Source of the DNA: Sipunculus nudus
Lineage: Eukaryota > Annelida > Sipuncula > Golfingiida > Sipunculidae
Length of the DNA stretch: 64,000 bases
Direction of reading: 5' to 3'
Assembly (NCBI GenBank): GCA_026874595.1
Contig: CM049318.1
Coordinates: 8,410,741 to 8,474,740 of the forward strand
Part shown: positions 13,700 to 23,374 of the stretch, piece after piece
Numbering within the stretch: the stretch's first letter is position 1
Layout: each line of letters opens with the position of its first letter
Translations under genes and position numbers: made by a program
The notes under the pieces: generated by a model
The model's input: the letters and a program-made list of their open reading frames with translations, nothing else
What the model was told of the DNA's origin: nothing
Databases searched by the model: none

Positions 13700-14000
13700 T
13701 ATAAATTTTCAATAATTTGCTCTTACTCTATAAAAAAGAGCGCCATTACCAAATCTTAAACCAACATCAGCATAGCATTGCTGAGAATACAGTGTATGGA
13801 TCATCCTAAGTAAGATCCTTGAGCCACATACCCCCCCCCCCCCCCCACCCCCACTTCACCTCGCTCTCTCTCTCTCTTTCTTTCTCTCTCTCTCTCAGAA
13901 TGAAAAAAAACTACAAAACTCTTCATAAATAATATGGCTTCCACTACCTACCTGCTCTAAAGGCTACGTAGAGAAACAGAAGCTGCACGTGGAGCGCCAT
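682..14000 (-). CDS. Second IgSF gene with duplicated V-Ig module
   Basis: CDS segments, 5' to 3': 14000-13952, 11055-10804, 9135-9043, 8344-8091, 7375-7225, 6592-6423, 5860-5707, 5351-5328, 4857-4585, 4216-4121, 2903-2665, 2357-2201, then either 758-682 (hydrophobic tail) or the decayed exon 2111-1969. Phases are consistent at every join; ending at 682 gives 662 aa. Order: signal peptide, V, Ig, Cys-poor Ig, linker, V, Ig, membrane tail. The first half mirrors the complete gene at 29.6-60.9 kb exon for exon; the second half repeats V and the second domain. No signal exon lies between 5328 and 4857, so the second module either belongs to one long protein or is used through alternative splicing. 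Surface recognition protein, ligand unknown. Two separate genes remain possible. Confidence 0.6.
985..1500 (-). repeat. Degenerate tandem repeat, about 140 bp
   Basis: The landmark 'gcgctatcgaa' recurs at 1059, 1199, 1345 (one change) and 1418, with shared 'ggaaata' and 'aggcag.gatc.tggaatt' segments. It lies in the last intron of the second IgSF gene, where a third-domain exon would be expected. Confidence 0.5.
1776..1833. repeat. (TA)n microsatellite
   Basis: Pure TA run of about 55 bp in the last intron of the second IgSF gene. Confidence 0.9.
1969..2111 (-). pseudogene. Decayed or truncated third Ig-like exon with in-frame stop
   Basis: Behind the acceptor ctcactgcgcag at 2112 the phase-1 frame reads VKIDASLTCRVRHL, then KFPTWTKMSV and GWSWNGGDGK, an Ig-like Cys..Trp pattern, and runs into TAA at 1969-1971. 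The usual A-strand segment is missing, and no phase-0 donor equivalent to those at 6423 and 45243 is present. A possible donor GGAG|GTGACG inside it is phase 1 and could join the terminal exon at 758. Either a relic, or an alternative end giving a secreted form. Confidence 0.4.
2201..2357 (-). CDS. Second Ig domain of module 2, part 2
   Basis: 157 nt, phase 0 in, 1 out; acceptor cttttcag, donor TTTCAG|GTAGGT. It encodes KLMVIKKFETHRLRIVEKDK then YSSVTCLAWVSYHDS (F-strand Cys) and ends IIFFIS. It aligns with exons 7225-7375 and 46097-46247. Confidence 0.72.
2665..2903 (-). CDS. Second Ig domain of module 2, part 1
   Basis: 239 nt, phase 1 in, 0 out; acceptor atttctacag, donor TTACAA|GTAGGT. 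It encodes RRINHISLTGTSDS, EWGYLSCKVTGGGPDVKVKL and ends GNTKGLQ, matching the C-x-V-T-G-G and G-L-Q landmarks of the two paralogous exons. NIT sequon present. Confidence 0.75.
3105..3420 (-). mobile_element. tRNA-derived SINE split by about 130 bp
   Basis: Minus strand: A-box half GGGCGTAATGGTAAGAGCGT (about 3382-3402) continues GTTGGACTTGTGATCGCAG, then about 130 bp of unrelated AT-rich DNA (3241-3370), then GGTTGTGGGTTCGCGTCC (B box, about 3222-3239) and SINE body. The two halves make a normal tRNA-like head if the middle is removed. Confidence 0.5.
4121..4216 (-). CDS. Second V-type Ig domain, part 2
   Basis: 96 nt, phase 1 in and out; acceptor tatcttgaag, donor GTAAGTAC. It encodes APREEDWGLYACYMSDHQ and VQHTLHFY. 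The ED-x-G-x-Y-x-C motif is intact, so this V domain can form its disulphide. Confidence 0.74.
4585..4857 (-). CDS. Second V-type Ig domain, part 1
   Basis: 273 nt, phase 1 in and out; acceptor acaaacttag (weak pyrimidine tract), donor ACGG|GTAATA. It encodes APVTLDCVYQGKD (Cys), FMWSKAQAG (Trp), FQGRYSVQ, MSFRLTITG. It has an extra Cys (KTCEG) in the D/E region compared with the other two V domains. Most divergent of the three V exons. Confidence 0.75.
5328..5351 (-). CDS. Linker micro-exon (24 nt)
   Basis: 24 nt, phase 1 in and out; acceptor tcttgttgcag, donor GTACGTTG. It encodes NDKGRPEN. It starts ATGAT, like the stalk micro-exon at 36328-36360, and sits at the same place after the third domain. 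In this gene it may bridge to the second V module instead of a membrane anchor. Confidence 0.5.
5707..5860 (-). CDS. Third Ig-like domain, part 2
   Basis: 154 nt, phase 0 in, 1 out; acceptor ttgcttttgcag, donor AGAA|GTAAGA. It encodes LDYSVGSLEINYNSS, then NDFGLYEIEATNEYGTTRSE and LYEGPR. The F-strand Cys is replaced by Glu (L-Y-E-I-E-A), as Val replaces it in the paralogue. Confidence 0.74.
6423..6592 (-). CDS. Third Ig-like domain, part 1
   Basis: 170 nt, phase 1 in, 0 out; acceptor gtattttcag, donor AAG|GTGAGT. It encodes SAPFFLPNHEFQGEVGDCNF, VVTVVIRSFPFLKSAIW and a tail VDSDKTSYK. The core Trp is present, but the only Cys lies near the start of the B strand, as in GDCNF, and has no partner in the F strand. 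Confidence 0.72.
6713..6792 (+). repeat. 22-bp tandem repeat
   Basis: Three and a half units of 'atcaaagaattgtcacagag' plus two bases. In the intron after the exon at 7225-7375. Confidence 0.65.
7225..7375 (-). CDS. Second Ig domain, part 2 (second IgSF gene)
   Basis: 151 nt, phase 0 in, 1 out; acceptor tttacctccag, donor ACAT|GTAAGT. It encodes VRTVVTRLETKTFDLEAKYF then GCNITCEASVTDKEG (F-strand Cys with an NIT sequon, plus an extra Cys two residues before it). It ends LWAFVT. Same length as exon 46097-46247. Confidence 0.77.
8091..8344 (-). CDS. Second Ig domain, part 1 (second IgSF gene)
   Basis: 254 nt, phase 1 in, 0 out; acceptor tgaaacag, donor TTACAG|GTGAAA. It encodes GNGYLLCEVTGGSPEPDVTV and ends GSTPGLQ. 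Sequons NSS and NYS suggest glycosylation. It is GC-richer than the surrounding intron, as expected for coding sequence. Confidence 0.78.
9043..9135 (-). CDS. First V-type Ig domain, part 2
   Basis: 93 nt, phase 1 in and out; acceptor ctttttag, donor GTGAGTCC. It encodes DLGAVDDGKYRCEVRR, the F-strand D-x-G-x-Y-x-C motif, then VEHKLSVY. Too short to show up as an obvious ORF, but motif, phases and length agree with its two counterparts. Confidence 0.75.
9546..9765 (-). mobile_element. tRNA(Leu/Ser)-like SINE with AAT-repeat tail
   Basis: Minus strand: GGTAGCCAAGTGGTTAAGGC carries a good A box (9739-9752) and GGGTCGAACCCC a good B box (about 9695-9706). The head resembles class II tRNAs; the body runs to a (TAA)n tail at 9546-9560. 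It lies in the intron between the two exons of the first V domain of the second IgSF gene. Confidence 0.6.
10804..11055 (-). CDS. First V-type Ig domain, part 1 (second IgSF gene)
   Basis: 252 nt, phase 1 in and out; acceptor tctttacag, donor GCAG|GTAACA. It encodes ETVYLPCSISS (B-strand Cys), LVWKKSQG (core Trp), FPSRYSATIDI and YRLSIAG, a V-set pattern. The homologous exons at 57065-57319 and 4585-4857 have the same borders. Confidence 0.78.
12690..12763. repeat. (TA)n microsatellite
   Basis: Pure TA run of about 74 bp, the longest in the window, 85 bp after a poly-G run (12591-12605). It generates spurious Tyr-Ile frames. Confidence 0.95.
13661..13697. repeat. (TA)n microsatellite
   Basis: Pure TA run; poly-C (13831-13846) and CT-rich (13862-13898) tracts follow. 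All lie within 300 bp of the signal exon at 13952. Confidence 0.9.
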
Positions 14001-14063
14001 TTTATCCGTCTGTACGTAAAACACTAAACATGAACAATGAACCAGCGTGCATGTACTGACACG
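13952..14063 (-). CDS. Signal-peptide exon with 5' UTR splice acceptor
   Basis: ATG at 14000 encodes MALHVQLLFLYVAFRA plus a split Gly codon: 49 coding nt, donor GCAG|GTAGGT, phase 1. The exon appears to start at 14063, just after a strong acceptor (polypyrimidine run then ccccgcag). This implies an upstream non-coding first exon, not a promoter directly at the ATG. The 63 nt before the ATG carry stops, so nothing upstream can be spliced in as coding sequence. Confidence 0.65.
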
Positions 14064-15460
14064 CTGCGGGGAAAAAGACAAAAAAACACAACACTTAAGG
14101 TACAACACGCTGACGTGCTGGAGTAACACCTTCCAGACGGCTGGTGTATTGTCCCGTGGTTATGGGCACAGCCACTCACTATCAGTGACTGAATACATTT
14201 TGATCTGCATCATCACACGTGATAAAGATACATGAAATGAGAAGTCGTACCCTCAGCCAGCCATGCGTTACTTGTAGGACATAGTGCTTGGCGGCAACAT
14301 GTAAGAGATCCGTATCGACACCCCCTCCCCAACCATTTTATCTCAAGATATATGAAAGAACTTACTCGCCGGGGCATAAACTTACATGTATGTAATGATG
14401 TGTGTTGATACGTCACTACATGGGAATGTAGTTGTGTTCATCATCAGATTTTTACGTGACAACTTACTGAGTAAAGGACACTCTTACAAAGTTGCCCAGC
14501 AAAACCATCCCAGCACACAGTCTCAGTACCTCCCTTTCAACTGCTCAACACCTTGTTATGGTTCTGCATGTGAGTAAACACGGTCCACGTGTCTTTTTAT
14601 CATAACACAGCTGCATGACCGGAGATCCGATTTAGCGCATGCTCGACAGATCTCAAACAAGGAGTAGTCCGGACGTGAACATGCACGGTTGTAAAATACC
14701 ACACCGGTAATACATTAGCCTGAAATTTGACGGAAAACGCAGGTGGCATTCACGCTATATTTACATTGGTGCCAGTTATTGCGCCCGGTCCACTTTTTTT
14801 AACACTCGTGTACAGGAGTAAGCCAATGGTTTCCATACAATATTTTGACAGATGCCATTCTATTTCAGAGAGGAGACGCTATTTAATCATGTTAATTCAA
14901 CATGCTTTGTACGTGATTGGATCTCTTTAAACTAGGCAGGGCACATTAAGACTCACTCACAAAAGTTAACACAATGGACCTTTTGTTTTCGCGAGATATT
15001 CTTATGAATGGCTGAATTCACAGGAATGCACTAACAGGTAGGATAATTCGGAATTGGGTCGTCCTCAGATTGGTAAATTAAATACTACCTCTAACACCTT
15101 ATTTTAGAAACAGGGGCTTAATTTTAACACAGCTTCAACGCTTTATTTAAGAAACAGGAGCGTAGCCGCCCCGCCCCCTCCCTATCCCGGTCGGATCGAG
15201 TCACTAAGTTTAATAATATTTAATTTTTCGAACAAAATCATGAAATTATTGTTACTGGTATCCGCAGATTTGGGTCTTATTTCAGTAGGTTTTACCTGCA
15301 AATATGATATTTTTTTGTTTATTCATCTTTTATCTATTTAATTAGTATGTTATGTGGAATTATTTATATATATATATGTATATAAACTGCCTTTGCTAAT
15401 TATTTCGGCCCCTTCCCCTCCCCTAATCGCCCTTCGGAAACGTTATCATAATGTTAACGG

Positions 15461-15462
<2 letters not shown>

Positions 15463-15511
<49 letters not shown>
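15463..15511. repeat. (TA)n microsatellite
   Basis: Pure TA run of about 48 bp in non-coding DNA. Confidence 0.9.
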
Positions 15512-15515
<4 letters not shown>

Positions 15516-16369
15516 TATTAAGATAGCCCTATAAGAGCAAATACATCCACAAATACCGTTTGTTTTGTCCATATCATGCTCACGCGAAAGATACATTCGA
15601 CAGTTTTGCGTCTTAAACATGACCTACAAGGAGAAGTTTAGAATAATAATATTCTTCATAATTTTGAATTTAATTAGCGTAGATGTAATATATATATATA
15701 TATATATTTTTTATTTAATCGTCACCTAGCAGGTACGGAGCCAAGAGTTATACTATCTTGATAGAATTTTGACGCAATAGACTATTTTTATGCAATATAT
15801 TCTGTGCATTAAAGATTTGTATAAGTTAAACACTTGTTCGGGTTTTTGTTATCATTATATTCAGAGCAATCGACAATCGATTGTTTTCATTTTGCCAGGT
15901 CAATATTTGTTTTGGATTTCGTTTGACCAATTGATATTCTCTGCTGTCATCTTTCACTGATCGTTACATCCACGGACCGCTAGAGCCTCATGAACCGGAT
16001 GGAAGGTACACACTTTACTATAGATGAACGACTTTGATACACATCTGGGTAGAAAAATAAATTATGTCGTACCACAAATAGGTTGGTTGTTAACCCTGTA
16101 TATAGATTGAAAGACACAGAAAAAAATGATTAAACTGTTAAATTTTGGTTGTGGAGGTAGCAATGCGCGCATGTGACTCTGTTTTGAAAAGGTGCCGTGT
16201 GCGTTGGCAGACACTCAGTGTGGGCTTTGTTTCACGGTTGATATGTGACGACAGACACGATGAGTGTATATCACTGAAATGTCATATAAAGGGACAGCGG
16301 GAAAGAAAACGCATTCAACAAACACACGGTGGCGCACAACCCCATCGTCGCAGGTGGCAGATTATTATC

Positions 16370-17010
16370 GCGAATGGTGGCCTTGATCTGTTTCCTTCCG
16401 CCAAAAAGGCCATCAGGATACACAGCATTGTACATGTTGTTTTCTAAGGGCACCAGGGTATACAGCATCATACTGGTGGTGTCTTTAGGCCACCAGGATG
16501 TACAACATTAGGCCAAAAAAAATTAAGGTATGGTTCTCAGGCACTTTTTTTCAGAAATCAGTACGGGCGCGCGGTATTTAATTTTTGACCTTCCTTTGGA
16601 TGTTTCGATAAAAATGTCATATGATCAGGGAAAAGCATGAAAATAACAATTTTTTTGCTAAATACTACTAAAATTGTATTATTTATCTTCTTGAAAGATA
16701 AATATCAAAATAATTTTTTTTATGCGGGGTGTTTAATTGACGTGGGCGGTGCCTGAGAACCATACCATTTATTTTTTTTTTTGGCCTTAAACATGTGGTG
16801 TCCTTAGGCCACCAGGGTATACAGCGTTTTACATAAGGTGTCCTTAGTCCTTGAGGGTAAACAGCGTTATACATGTGATGTCTCCGGTGCACTAGGGTAT
16901 GTAGCATCACACTTGTGGTATCCTTAGGCCACCAGGATATACAGCATTATACATGTGGTGTCATTAGGCCACCAGGGTATACAGAGTCATACCTGTGGTA
17001 TTCTTTAGTA
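16370..17010 (+). repeat. 40-bp minisatellite, interrupted by a MITE
   Basis: Degenerate units 'ttaggccaccagggtataca' plus 'gcattatacatgtggtgtcc', about ten copies, seen at 16400-16510 and 16787-17005. The Harbinger-type MITE at 16511-16786 sits between. Confidence 0.6.
16511..16786. mobile_element. Harbinger-type MITE, copy 1 (TTA target duplication)
   Basis: 276 bp, ends GGCCAAAAAA...TTTTTTGGCC, with subterminal inverted repeats GGTATGGTTCTCAGGCAC / GTGCCTGAGAACCATACC. It is flanked by TTA on both sides (16508-16510 and 16787-16789). A 3-bp TWA target duplication is typical of PIF/Harbinger elements. It has no coding capacity. It interrupts a 40-bp minisatellite. Confidence 0.72.
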
Positions 17011-17752
17011 AAATAACTGTATTAACAAAATTCTGTGTTCTTTCATGGAACTATTTACGATATTGGCGGGAGGAAACAGATCGAGAAGGGGACACAGTGG
17101 GCTGGTGGCCTGAGGCCACCCGGTGTCCAACGGCCACAATTCGCAATAGTAATCTTCCACCTGCCCCATCTGGTGAGCATGTGGCACACTGCGCAGAATC
17201 GATCTGATTCACAGGAGCAGAGCATGACTCTGCTGTGTGGGGATTGTTGTCGTCAAAATCTGACCCCCACAATGCACCGGGGCTTCTAAATGCAACAGCG
17301 GCGTAGGTACAATTTAGTGAAGAATTAAGACAGTGTAGTGTTTCCAAGTGTGCTGGATAAGAATATTTTCAAGGCACATTATATAAACATGGAAGTTTTC
17401 GTGGTAAGGACTTAACGAAATTAGTAATAATTTATAAGCATGCATATGTGAAATGTAAACAGAAGGAAACATTTAAAGGAAACGTAACAAATTTGGATTT
17501 AGAAGTTTGACAGGTGAGGCAAGGAGTTCCACAGTGGCTAGTTAAAAAGAAGAGAATCGTTTCGAGTAGAAACGACCTCTGGCGGGAGGGTTAGCCTGTA
17601 GAAGAGGCTGATCTATTCTCCACACGCGAAATCTCGTCTTTAAATCAATGGCTCAACAGACCTTTGACCCTGAGGCTGAGCTTCATGTGTGCAGAGGCAA
17701 CTGAAAGTGTGTGCGTGTGCATGTGCTAGGGGCGGGCCGAAGTGGCGCCATT

Positions 17753-17868
17753 CTCTCTCTCTCTCACTCTCTCTCTCTCTCTCTCTCATTTATATATACA
17801 TTGTGCATATATATATATATATATATTTATATATAAATTTGTGTGTGTGTGTGTGTGTGTGTGTGTGG
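17753..17868 (+). repeat. Compound CT/TA/GT microsatellite
   Basis: (CT)n, then (TA)n, then (GT)n in immediate succession. Confidence 0.9.
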
Positions 17869-18371
17869 TTACATTCTGAAAGTGCATTGTAAAAGCCTTG
17901 ATACAGATGATTTTAGAGGACTAGGCTGCCACAATTATTCATTTCTTCCATGACCCCTTGAGACAGATGTTAATATTCATGGCCGGCCAGAACGACTCGC
18001 TCCACGTCCCACAGCTTCACTAAACCGCCCCAAGTTTAATCAGATATACATCTATTCATTGTATCTTGGCTCACATCCATCGGGTTGGATAGATAATTTT
18101 ACAATAATTTGGAGGGAGAGGGGGAGGGATTTCGACGTAGACGTTTAAACATTTTAAAGATTTAGACAGAAATAATGGAATTATTTATCTGTCAAAACAA
18201 TTGTTGTTGTTGTTGTATTTAACCGTTTCCCATATTTTTAGGTCGATAATGTATGGGGGCGGCACTGGCGGCCTAATCCGCTCTTTTCAATGGGGAAAAA
18301 TAAATGAAATATTAAAGAAAGTCACTTTTAATGTTTTACCTCATTTATCTTAAGTGCCATTTAAACACAAA

Positions 18372-18373
<2 letters not shown>

Positions 18374-18437
<64 letters not shown>
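18374..18437. repeat. (TA)n microsatellite
   Basis: Pure TA run of about 62 bp; a shorter one lies at 18627-18656. Confidence 0.9.
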
Positions 18438-18440
<3 letters not shown>

Positions 18441-18621
18441 CCTACCTGAATCTAATTAAAATATCTACCTTACTCAGATATCCGACAGTAATACCTGTAC
18501 AGTTCTAAGAACAACTGCGAAATGAAGGGCCTTCATGAAGCGTGTACCTTTTCAGTTTTAAAATCATAAATGGTCTAAGAAATGGAACCAAAGTCTATTA
18601 TTCTAATTATTAATATAATAA

Positions 18622-18660
<39 letters not shown>

Positions 18661-18985
18661 CCTTTAATACCAGCGGGGGGGGGGGGATCACAATAACTAC
18701 CATCCCCCCCTCCCACCCCCGCATTGACGTTCCTGAAGCAAATTATGAAGTTTCATGTGTGTCACTTAGTGTGTGTATGACCTAACCTGCTGCAGATGCT
18801 CGAATATGAAATATTGATATGAAACGTATTTATAAAATGAACTGGTAAATATCAGAAAATAAACCACATACACTACACCGAATTTATTATATGAGTCACA
18901 GACTCACTCATTTTCGCTCATGTGATGTAAACAAATGACCAGCTGACTATATGAACCCTGAAATAAAAGGAGTTCACAGACTCAC

Positions 18986-19058
18986 CTGACAACAAACATC
19001 CGGAAATTACCGTCACATATAACAGGTGGAACGGCAGGTCGTCCGTACGAATGGCCAT
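18986..19058 (-). CDS. Orphan signal-peptide exon
   Basis: ATG at 19058 opens MAIRTDDLPFHLLYVTVISG, then CLLS and a split Gly codon (24 codons plus 1 nt). The donor TCAG|GTGAGT is strong and phase 1, the phase needed to enter a V-domain exon. A hydrophobic core follows a polar start. No V exon lies between it and the signal exon at 14 kb, so it is either an alternative first exon of the second IgSF gene or the remnant of a deleted copy. Confidence 0.5.
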
Positions 19059-22000
19059 CTTCGGGTAATATGATATAAACTGGTGGCCGCTCGCTCTCTG
19101 TAATGCGGAGTTTATTACTCATTACCATGTGCATTGGAAAATTGGGTTACTCAGTTTTTGTGTGATTCAATTCGTTGAAATATATGGAAGTACACGGATA
19201 CTGAGGCACGCGGTTGTTGTGTTCATCAACTGCGATCCCGTCCACTGCAGTTTGTAAACAACGGGGTCACTGGGTGCACAGCGTCACTGCGCAAAGCGGG
19301 TGTATGAATACCGGGAAAATGAATGTATACTCACTCGGTATTCCTGTATCTGATGAGGATATACCTTAGGGGCTGGGAGGGGCCTTCCCTTAATGAAAGT
19401 GCATGTATACTGGGTGCTGGGCCACAGGTGCGGGTGTCATTTTCCCTCCATTTACTCCAGGAATGGGTTTACTTAATATTTACTGCAGTGGAAAGTGTCT
19501 TTTTGCCAAACGTGTTGCCATGTCCGTCATATTTCTCCCGAAAATTGTCCAGTCTCAGTAATTTTACTCTTGAAACGGATTAGTTATGGGACTTCAATGT
19601 TATGTCAGTCACTTCTGTGCTAATTTAGGGTTTGCTAAATTTATTATACATGTATACATAACTTTTTTCATCAGTGATGGGATGGATTTTCACCCATCCC
19701 ACCTGTTGAAAGACGACCGCAACTGGACGACCGCATAGTAAACGATCGGAATTTGAAAGATTCCAAACAGTACACCTAATATTTTCTCTCTGATGCATTA
19801 AGAAAAGTTAAGATATTAAACATACAGAAATTCGTTTTGCCTTTGACGCAATACATCAGACTAAAATACACAAAAGCCTAAATTACTAAAACGCAATAAT
19901 AATAAAGATGGCATTCACCTTTTCTACAATAATTTATCCATAATTGTACAAACAATAAAAGAAAACCACTTGTATAATTTCAAACCTCACCTATTTTACC
20001 ACGAAAAATAAAAATAAATATCTAGCAGGTTGACAAATATCCGTCTTTTAATTGCCTCGAGATGTGAATAGGCTTCACATTTTTTTAAAACGGAACTTAA
20101 TTTTTTATTGGTAAATCTCGAAAAGCAAAACAGTTTAAACAACAGTCATTGCATACAGTTACATTTAGACAAGAAGGCATTCAAAATATCTTCCGACCGG
20201 TAATAGGATTCCAGGAACCACAGCATTTACCGTTGAGAAAAAAAGAGTCCTTAAAATGCTTAGTTCTAAATTAAACGAAATTACAGAAATATTATACTTC
20301 ATTGTAGATGCATCATAGGACGAGGGCAAGAAGAGTCATTTGTTTGGGTTCGTTTCAAATTTGGGTCGTCCCAGCATGTTGTCGCTTAACTGGGAGTCGT
20401 CTCGGTGGGATGTCACCGGCGATAGCAATTAGTCCAATAATTTAAAAGGGACAGGTGTTTGTGTCCATCATCTACGTATGGGCTTATAAATGCGCAGGGT
20501 GCCCCCCCCCCCCCACACACACACACATACACACATAAACGGGATGGAGATCCCTATGAATAAGCATCCTCGACTCCACTTGTTGGTTTGTGTGTACACA
20601 TGACTGTGTGTGCGTGGGCAGGGTTATACAAGTTTGTGTATACAAGTGGGTTTCAAACTGACATTATATATATATATATATATATATATATGATTTTTTC
20701 CCGCTGGCGAGCTCAACCCGAAGGGGTAAAGTCACACCTGCAGGGAAGCTCTCGGCTTTTAATTATTCGAAGCTTGGCAGTGCATGTCGTCTGTCTGTGC
20801 GCAACTTAGTCATGATCATGAGGTCCTTCATGTAAACAAAGGTACAGGTATATGTGTGTGTGCGTGTGATTTTGTGTGTCATCGAGGAAAAACGGAAAAT
20901 AATATACAGCTCCTAAGTAATTTTCTTGATACAAGATTGAATTATGTAAGCTTATAAAATTAGCATTTGAAAACATATCTTAAAAAGACTATGTTCACAT
21001 GCATTCCCTTTATGTTTACATGGGTATTTCTGCAATCAGTCCCTGTACATTCCGACGGTGGTTCAGAATCTGAAATAGGAAAACCCTGGCTTCGTATTTT
21101 GTCAAAGTAATATTCACTCAAACACATTTTTATCACCAAATTAAATGGAAAATACTTGATCCCGAATGAAGCCAGTTGCTAATTTACTGAACCAACTCTT
21201 TTTTAACAGATTCAGTGTATCTTTCCACCTGTTTCACATTCTGTTTGGTTCTGTATTTTGATAACTATAATTAATGTGTGTCTCTTTACTATAGCTTTAG
21301 AGTGAACTATTACAGGTGAGGCCAGTCAATTTGTGGCATCGAAACTGTATTGGGCAGTGAATAGTGCACGGCAGCAGAAAATTTCATGCAAAACATATTT
21401 GAGGGTACAAACGATATTTATATTAGGTGGGAACTAGAATAAAATTTATAAATAATAGTGTTTCTCTTTTTGTTTATGTTCGAGTGAATTGAAAATTGTG
21501 TGTGCGTTTCTGCTGAATGCTTGACAGGTGGCGACATCTGAAGCCAGTTTTTAGAATGACATACACAACCCCCTGTTTTCCTTGAATAAAATCAAAGTGC
21601 AGGAGTTGAGCTTGATTTTCATGTTTCACATGATGCAAAACACTTGATAGAAAACACTTTACACAATTAACCCTATATTATAATATATAAGGCCTGGAAA
21701 TACGTCCCTCTACCCAAAAACAAAACTTTGTTACCTGAGGTACGAAATTGCGCATGCGCAAAAAAATAACATTTAAGAAGGGGGATGTACTTGTCAGGCC
21801 ACACTAATAAATTAGATATTTTATTGTTGATTTACCTCTTAATTATTGTTTTTTTTTTTTTTATTATAGTGTTAAGTTTTCTTTCGCGCCACTGCTTGCA
21901 CACGGTGCACGATTATTTGCAATGTGTATAAAAAAGGACAAAATCTTTAGAGACATTATAATATTATATGCCTATTAACAGCATCTGCACTTTAAAGATA

Positions 22001-23374
22001 TTTTAACGCCGGGTGCACGTCCTCTCTTTCCTGGCAGTTTCACATCCTTTGAATCAAATAATATTTTTATAGCCTGGCAGGCTGCATGTGCTCATACATG
22101 TATAAAATTCAATTAAATGTAAAAGTCAATATGTGTAACACATTTTTTTATTATGTAACGTTTCTAATATCGACAGCAGTGTAATGAAATTGATGTTTCA
22201 TTGATTGTTGGCAATACAGAAATAGTTATGGGCACTAAATTGCACTTCTCATACTCTGTTCAATGTGAATGGTTCCTATATCAAGCGTAGATGGCAGCAC
22301 CTGCCACGTGGTCCCTTCCACAGCTCTTCATGATCAATTTGCTGTCTCTCCTGGGAGTGGCGCCAAATGGATGGGCAAAAATACTGACCTTGTGACAACT
22401 TATAGATTAGCCGAGAAAGGTGAAATTACAGCATATCGACTTTGCCAGTCTAGGATTCCTGTGTTCGTATCCACCTCTACGCAGAACAGTCCTCACAAGA
22501 GTACGAGTCTGCTTTTTTAGGGATTTTTTTATATTATTTTCCGAAAATGTACAAGGGCTGATTCATATTCTAACGGCCTAGGTACAAATGTAGGAAGGTG
22601 CGTATATTTAGGCCTTTAAATAACTGGATCAGAGTAGTTTCAAAGCATATTAAATGTATATGAATGTTTTTGTGATACGGACTCAATGAAATAAAATAAC
22701 ATGTTTAGCATGCGTATATTCAATGTGTCAGTAAGTATTTTCATAGGATTCTGATGACTTTTGATTCTGAAGGTTGGCCTTTAAGAGACGTTGTCCTACC
22801 CTATCCTAACTGGAAGGTGTCTGTTTCGAGTGCCTCTGGTGAAGGGCGTTCATATCCATGTAGTTATACGAGCGGCCGACAGATGGCGCTGTGGTCATGA
22901 CGGCACATTCTTGCCAAAGCATATCCGAGCTCTGTGACTCGATTAAAGGAATTACCTTTCATGTACCACGGGCAGGGATTTCCGACTTATTGCCGAGTTC
23001 CGTTATTGACAGGGGATTTCCCCAATCCTTAAAAACACCTTCAGATGCCCTATTGTACCACACATGCGAATCACGGACAACTTTCAGGTCATTTTCCAAG
23101 CATTCAAGGATACGTAACACAAATTGAACGCAAACAATCGTTTTCCAGCTTTAACATGATATTTTATTTTTTTCCACTACCATATACCCTGGCAAACAAA
23201 TGTCCTGCTAAGATCTTGGGGTAATAAAACAATGTTTACATTTTCAGATATATCCGTCCATCAATTTTTAGTCGCGTCATATTATCCTCAATCTTTAATC
23301 TCGCATCATACTGAGAACATTTGTGATATAGCACCAGCAAAGCTTCGCTGAATTTAGACAAATGTTGAATTTTT
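19059..23374. other. Non-coding stretch
   Basis: Microsatellite at 20666-20691, poly-C at about 20502, and a weak SINE at 22.4 kb. No Ig-like or other coding exon was found on either strand, although one would be expected downstream of the orphan signal exon at 27.35 kb if an intact gene lay here. Confidence 0.5.
22405..22500 (+). mobile_element. Weak tRNA-like SINE candidate
   Basis: TTAGCCGAGAAAGG (22407-22420) resembles an A box and GTGTTCGTATCC (22460-22472) a B box, 50 bp apart. No clear tail was seen. Confidence 0.25.

Larger units (their letters stand above)
11056..13951 (-). other. Intron 1 of the second IgSF gene
   Basis: No exon recognised on either strand. Holds poly-G runs (11989-12004, 12591-12605), the long (TA)n at 12690 and simple repeats. 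Short frames here have no protein-like composition. Confidence 0.5.
16340..17190. repeat. Fold-back-like inverted repeat enclosing the minisatellite
   Basis: The segment 16350-16402 (GGTGGCAGATTATTATCGCG ... GATCTGTTTCCTTCCGCC) is the imperfect reverse complement of 17063-17165 (GGCGGGAGGAAACAGATC ... CGCAATAGTAATCTTCCACC). Inverted arms with tandem repeats inside are the layout of fold-back transposons; the arms here are short (50-100 bp) and diverged. Confidence 0.45.
14064..18985. other. Non-coding stretch upstream of the 14-kb signal exon
   Basis: Apart from the microsatellites and the fold-back/minisatellite/MITE block (16.34-17.19 kb), no coding exon is recognised. A 5' UTR exon for the gene below may lie here but cannot be placed. 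Confidence 0.45.
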
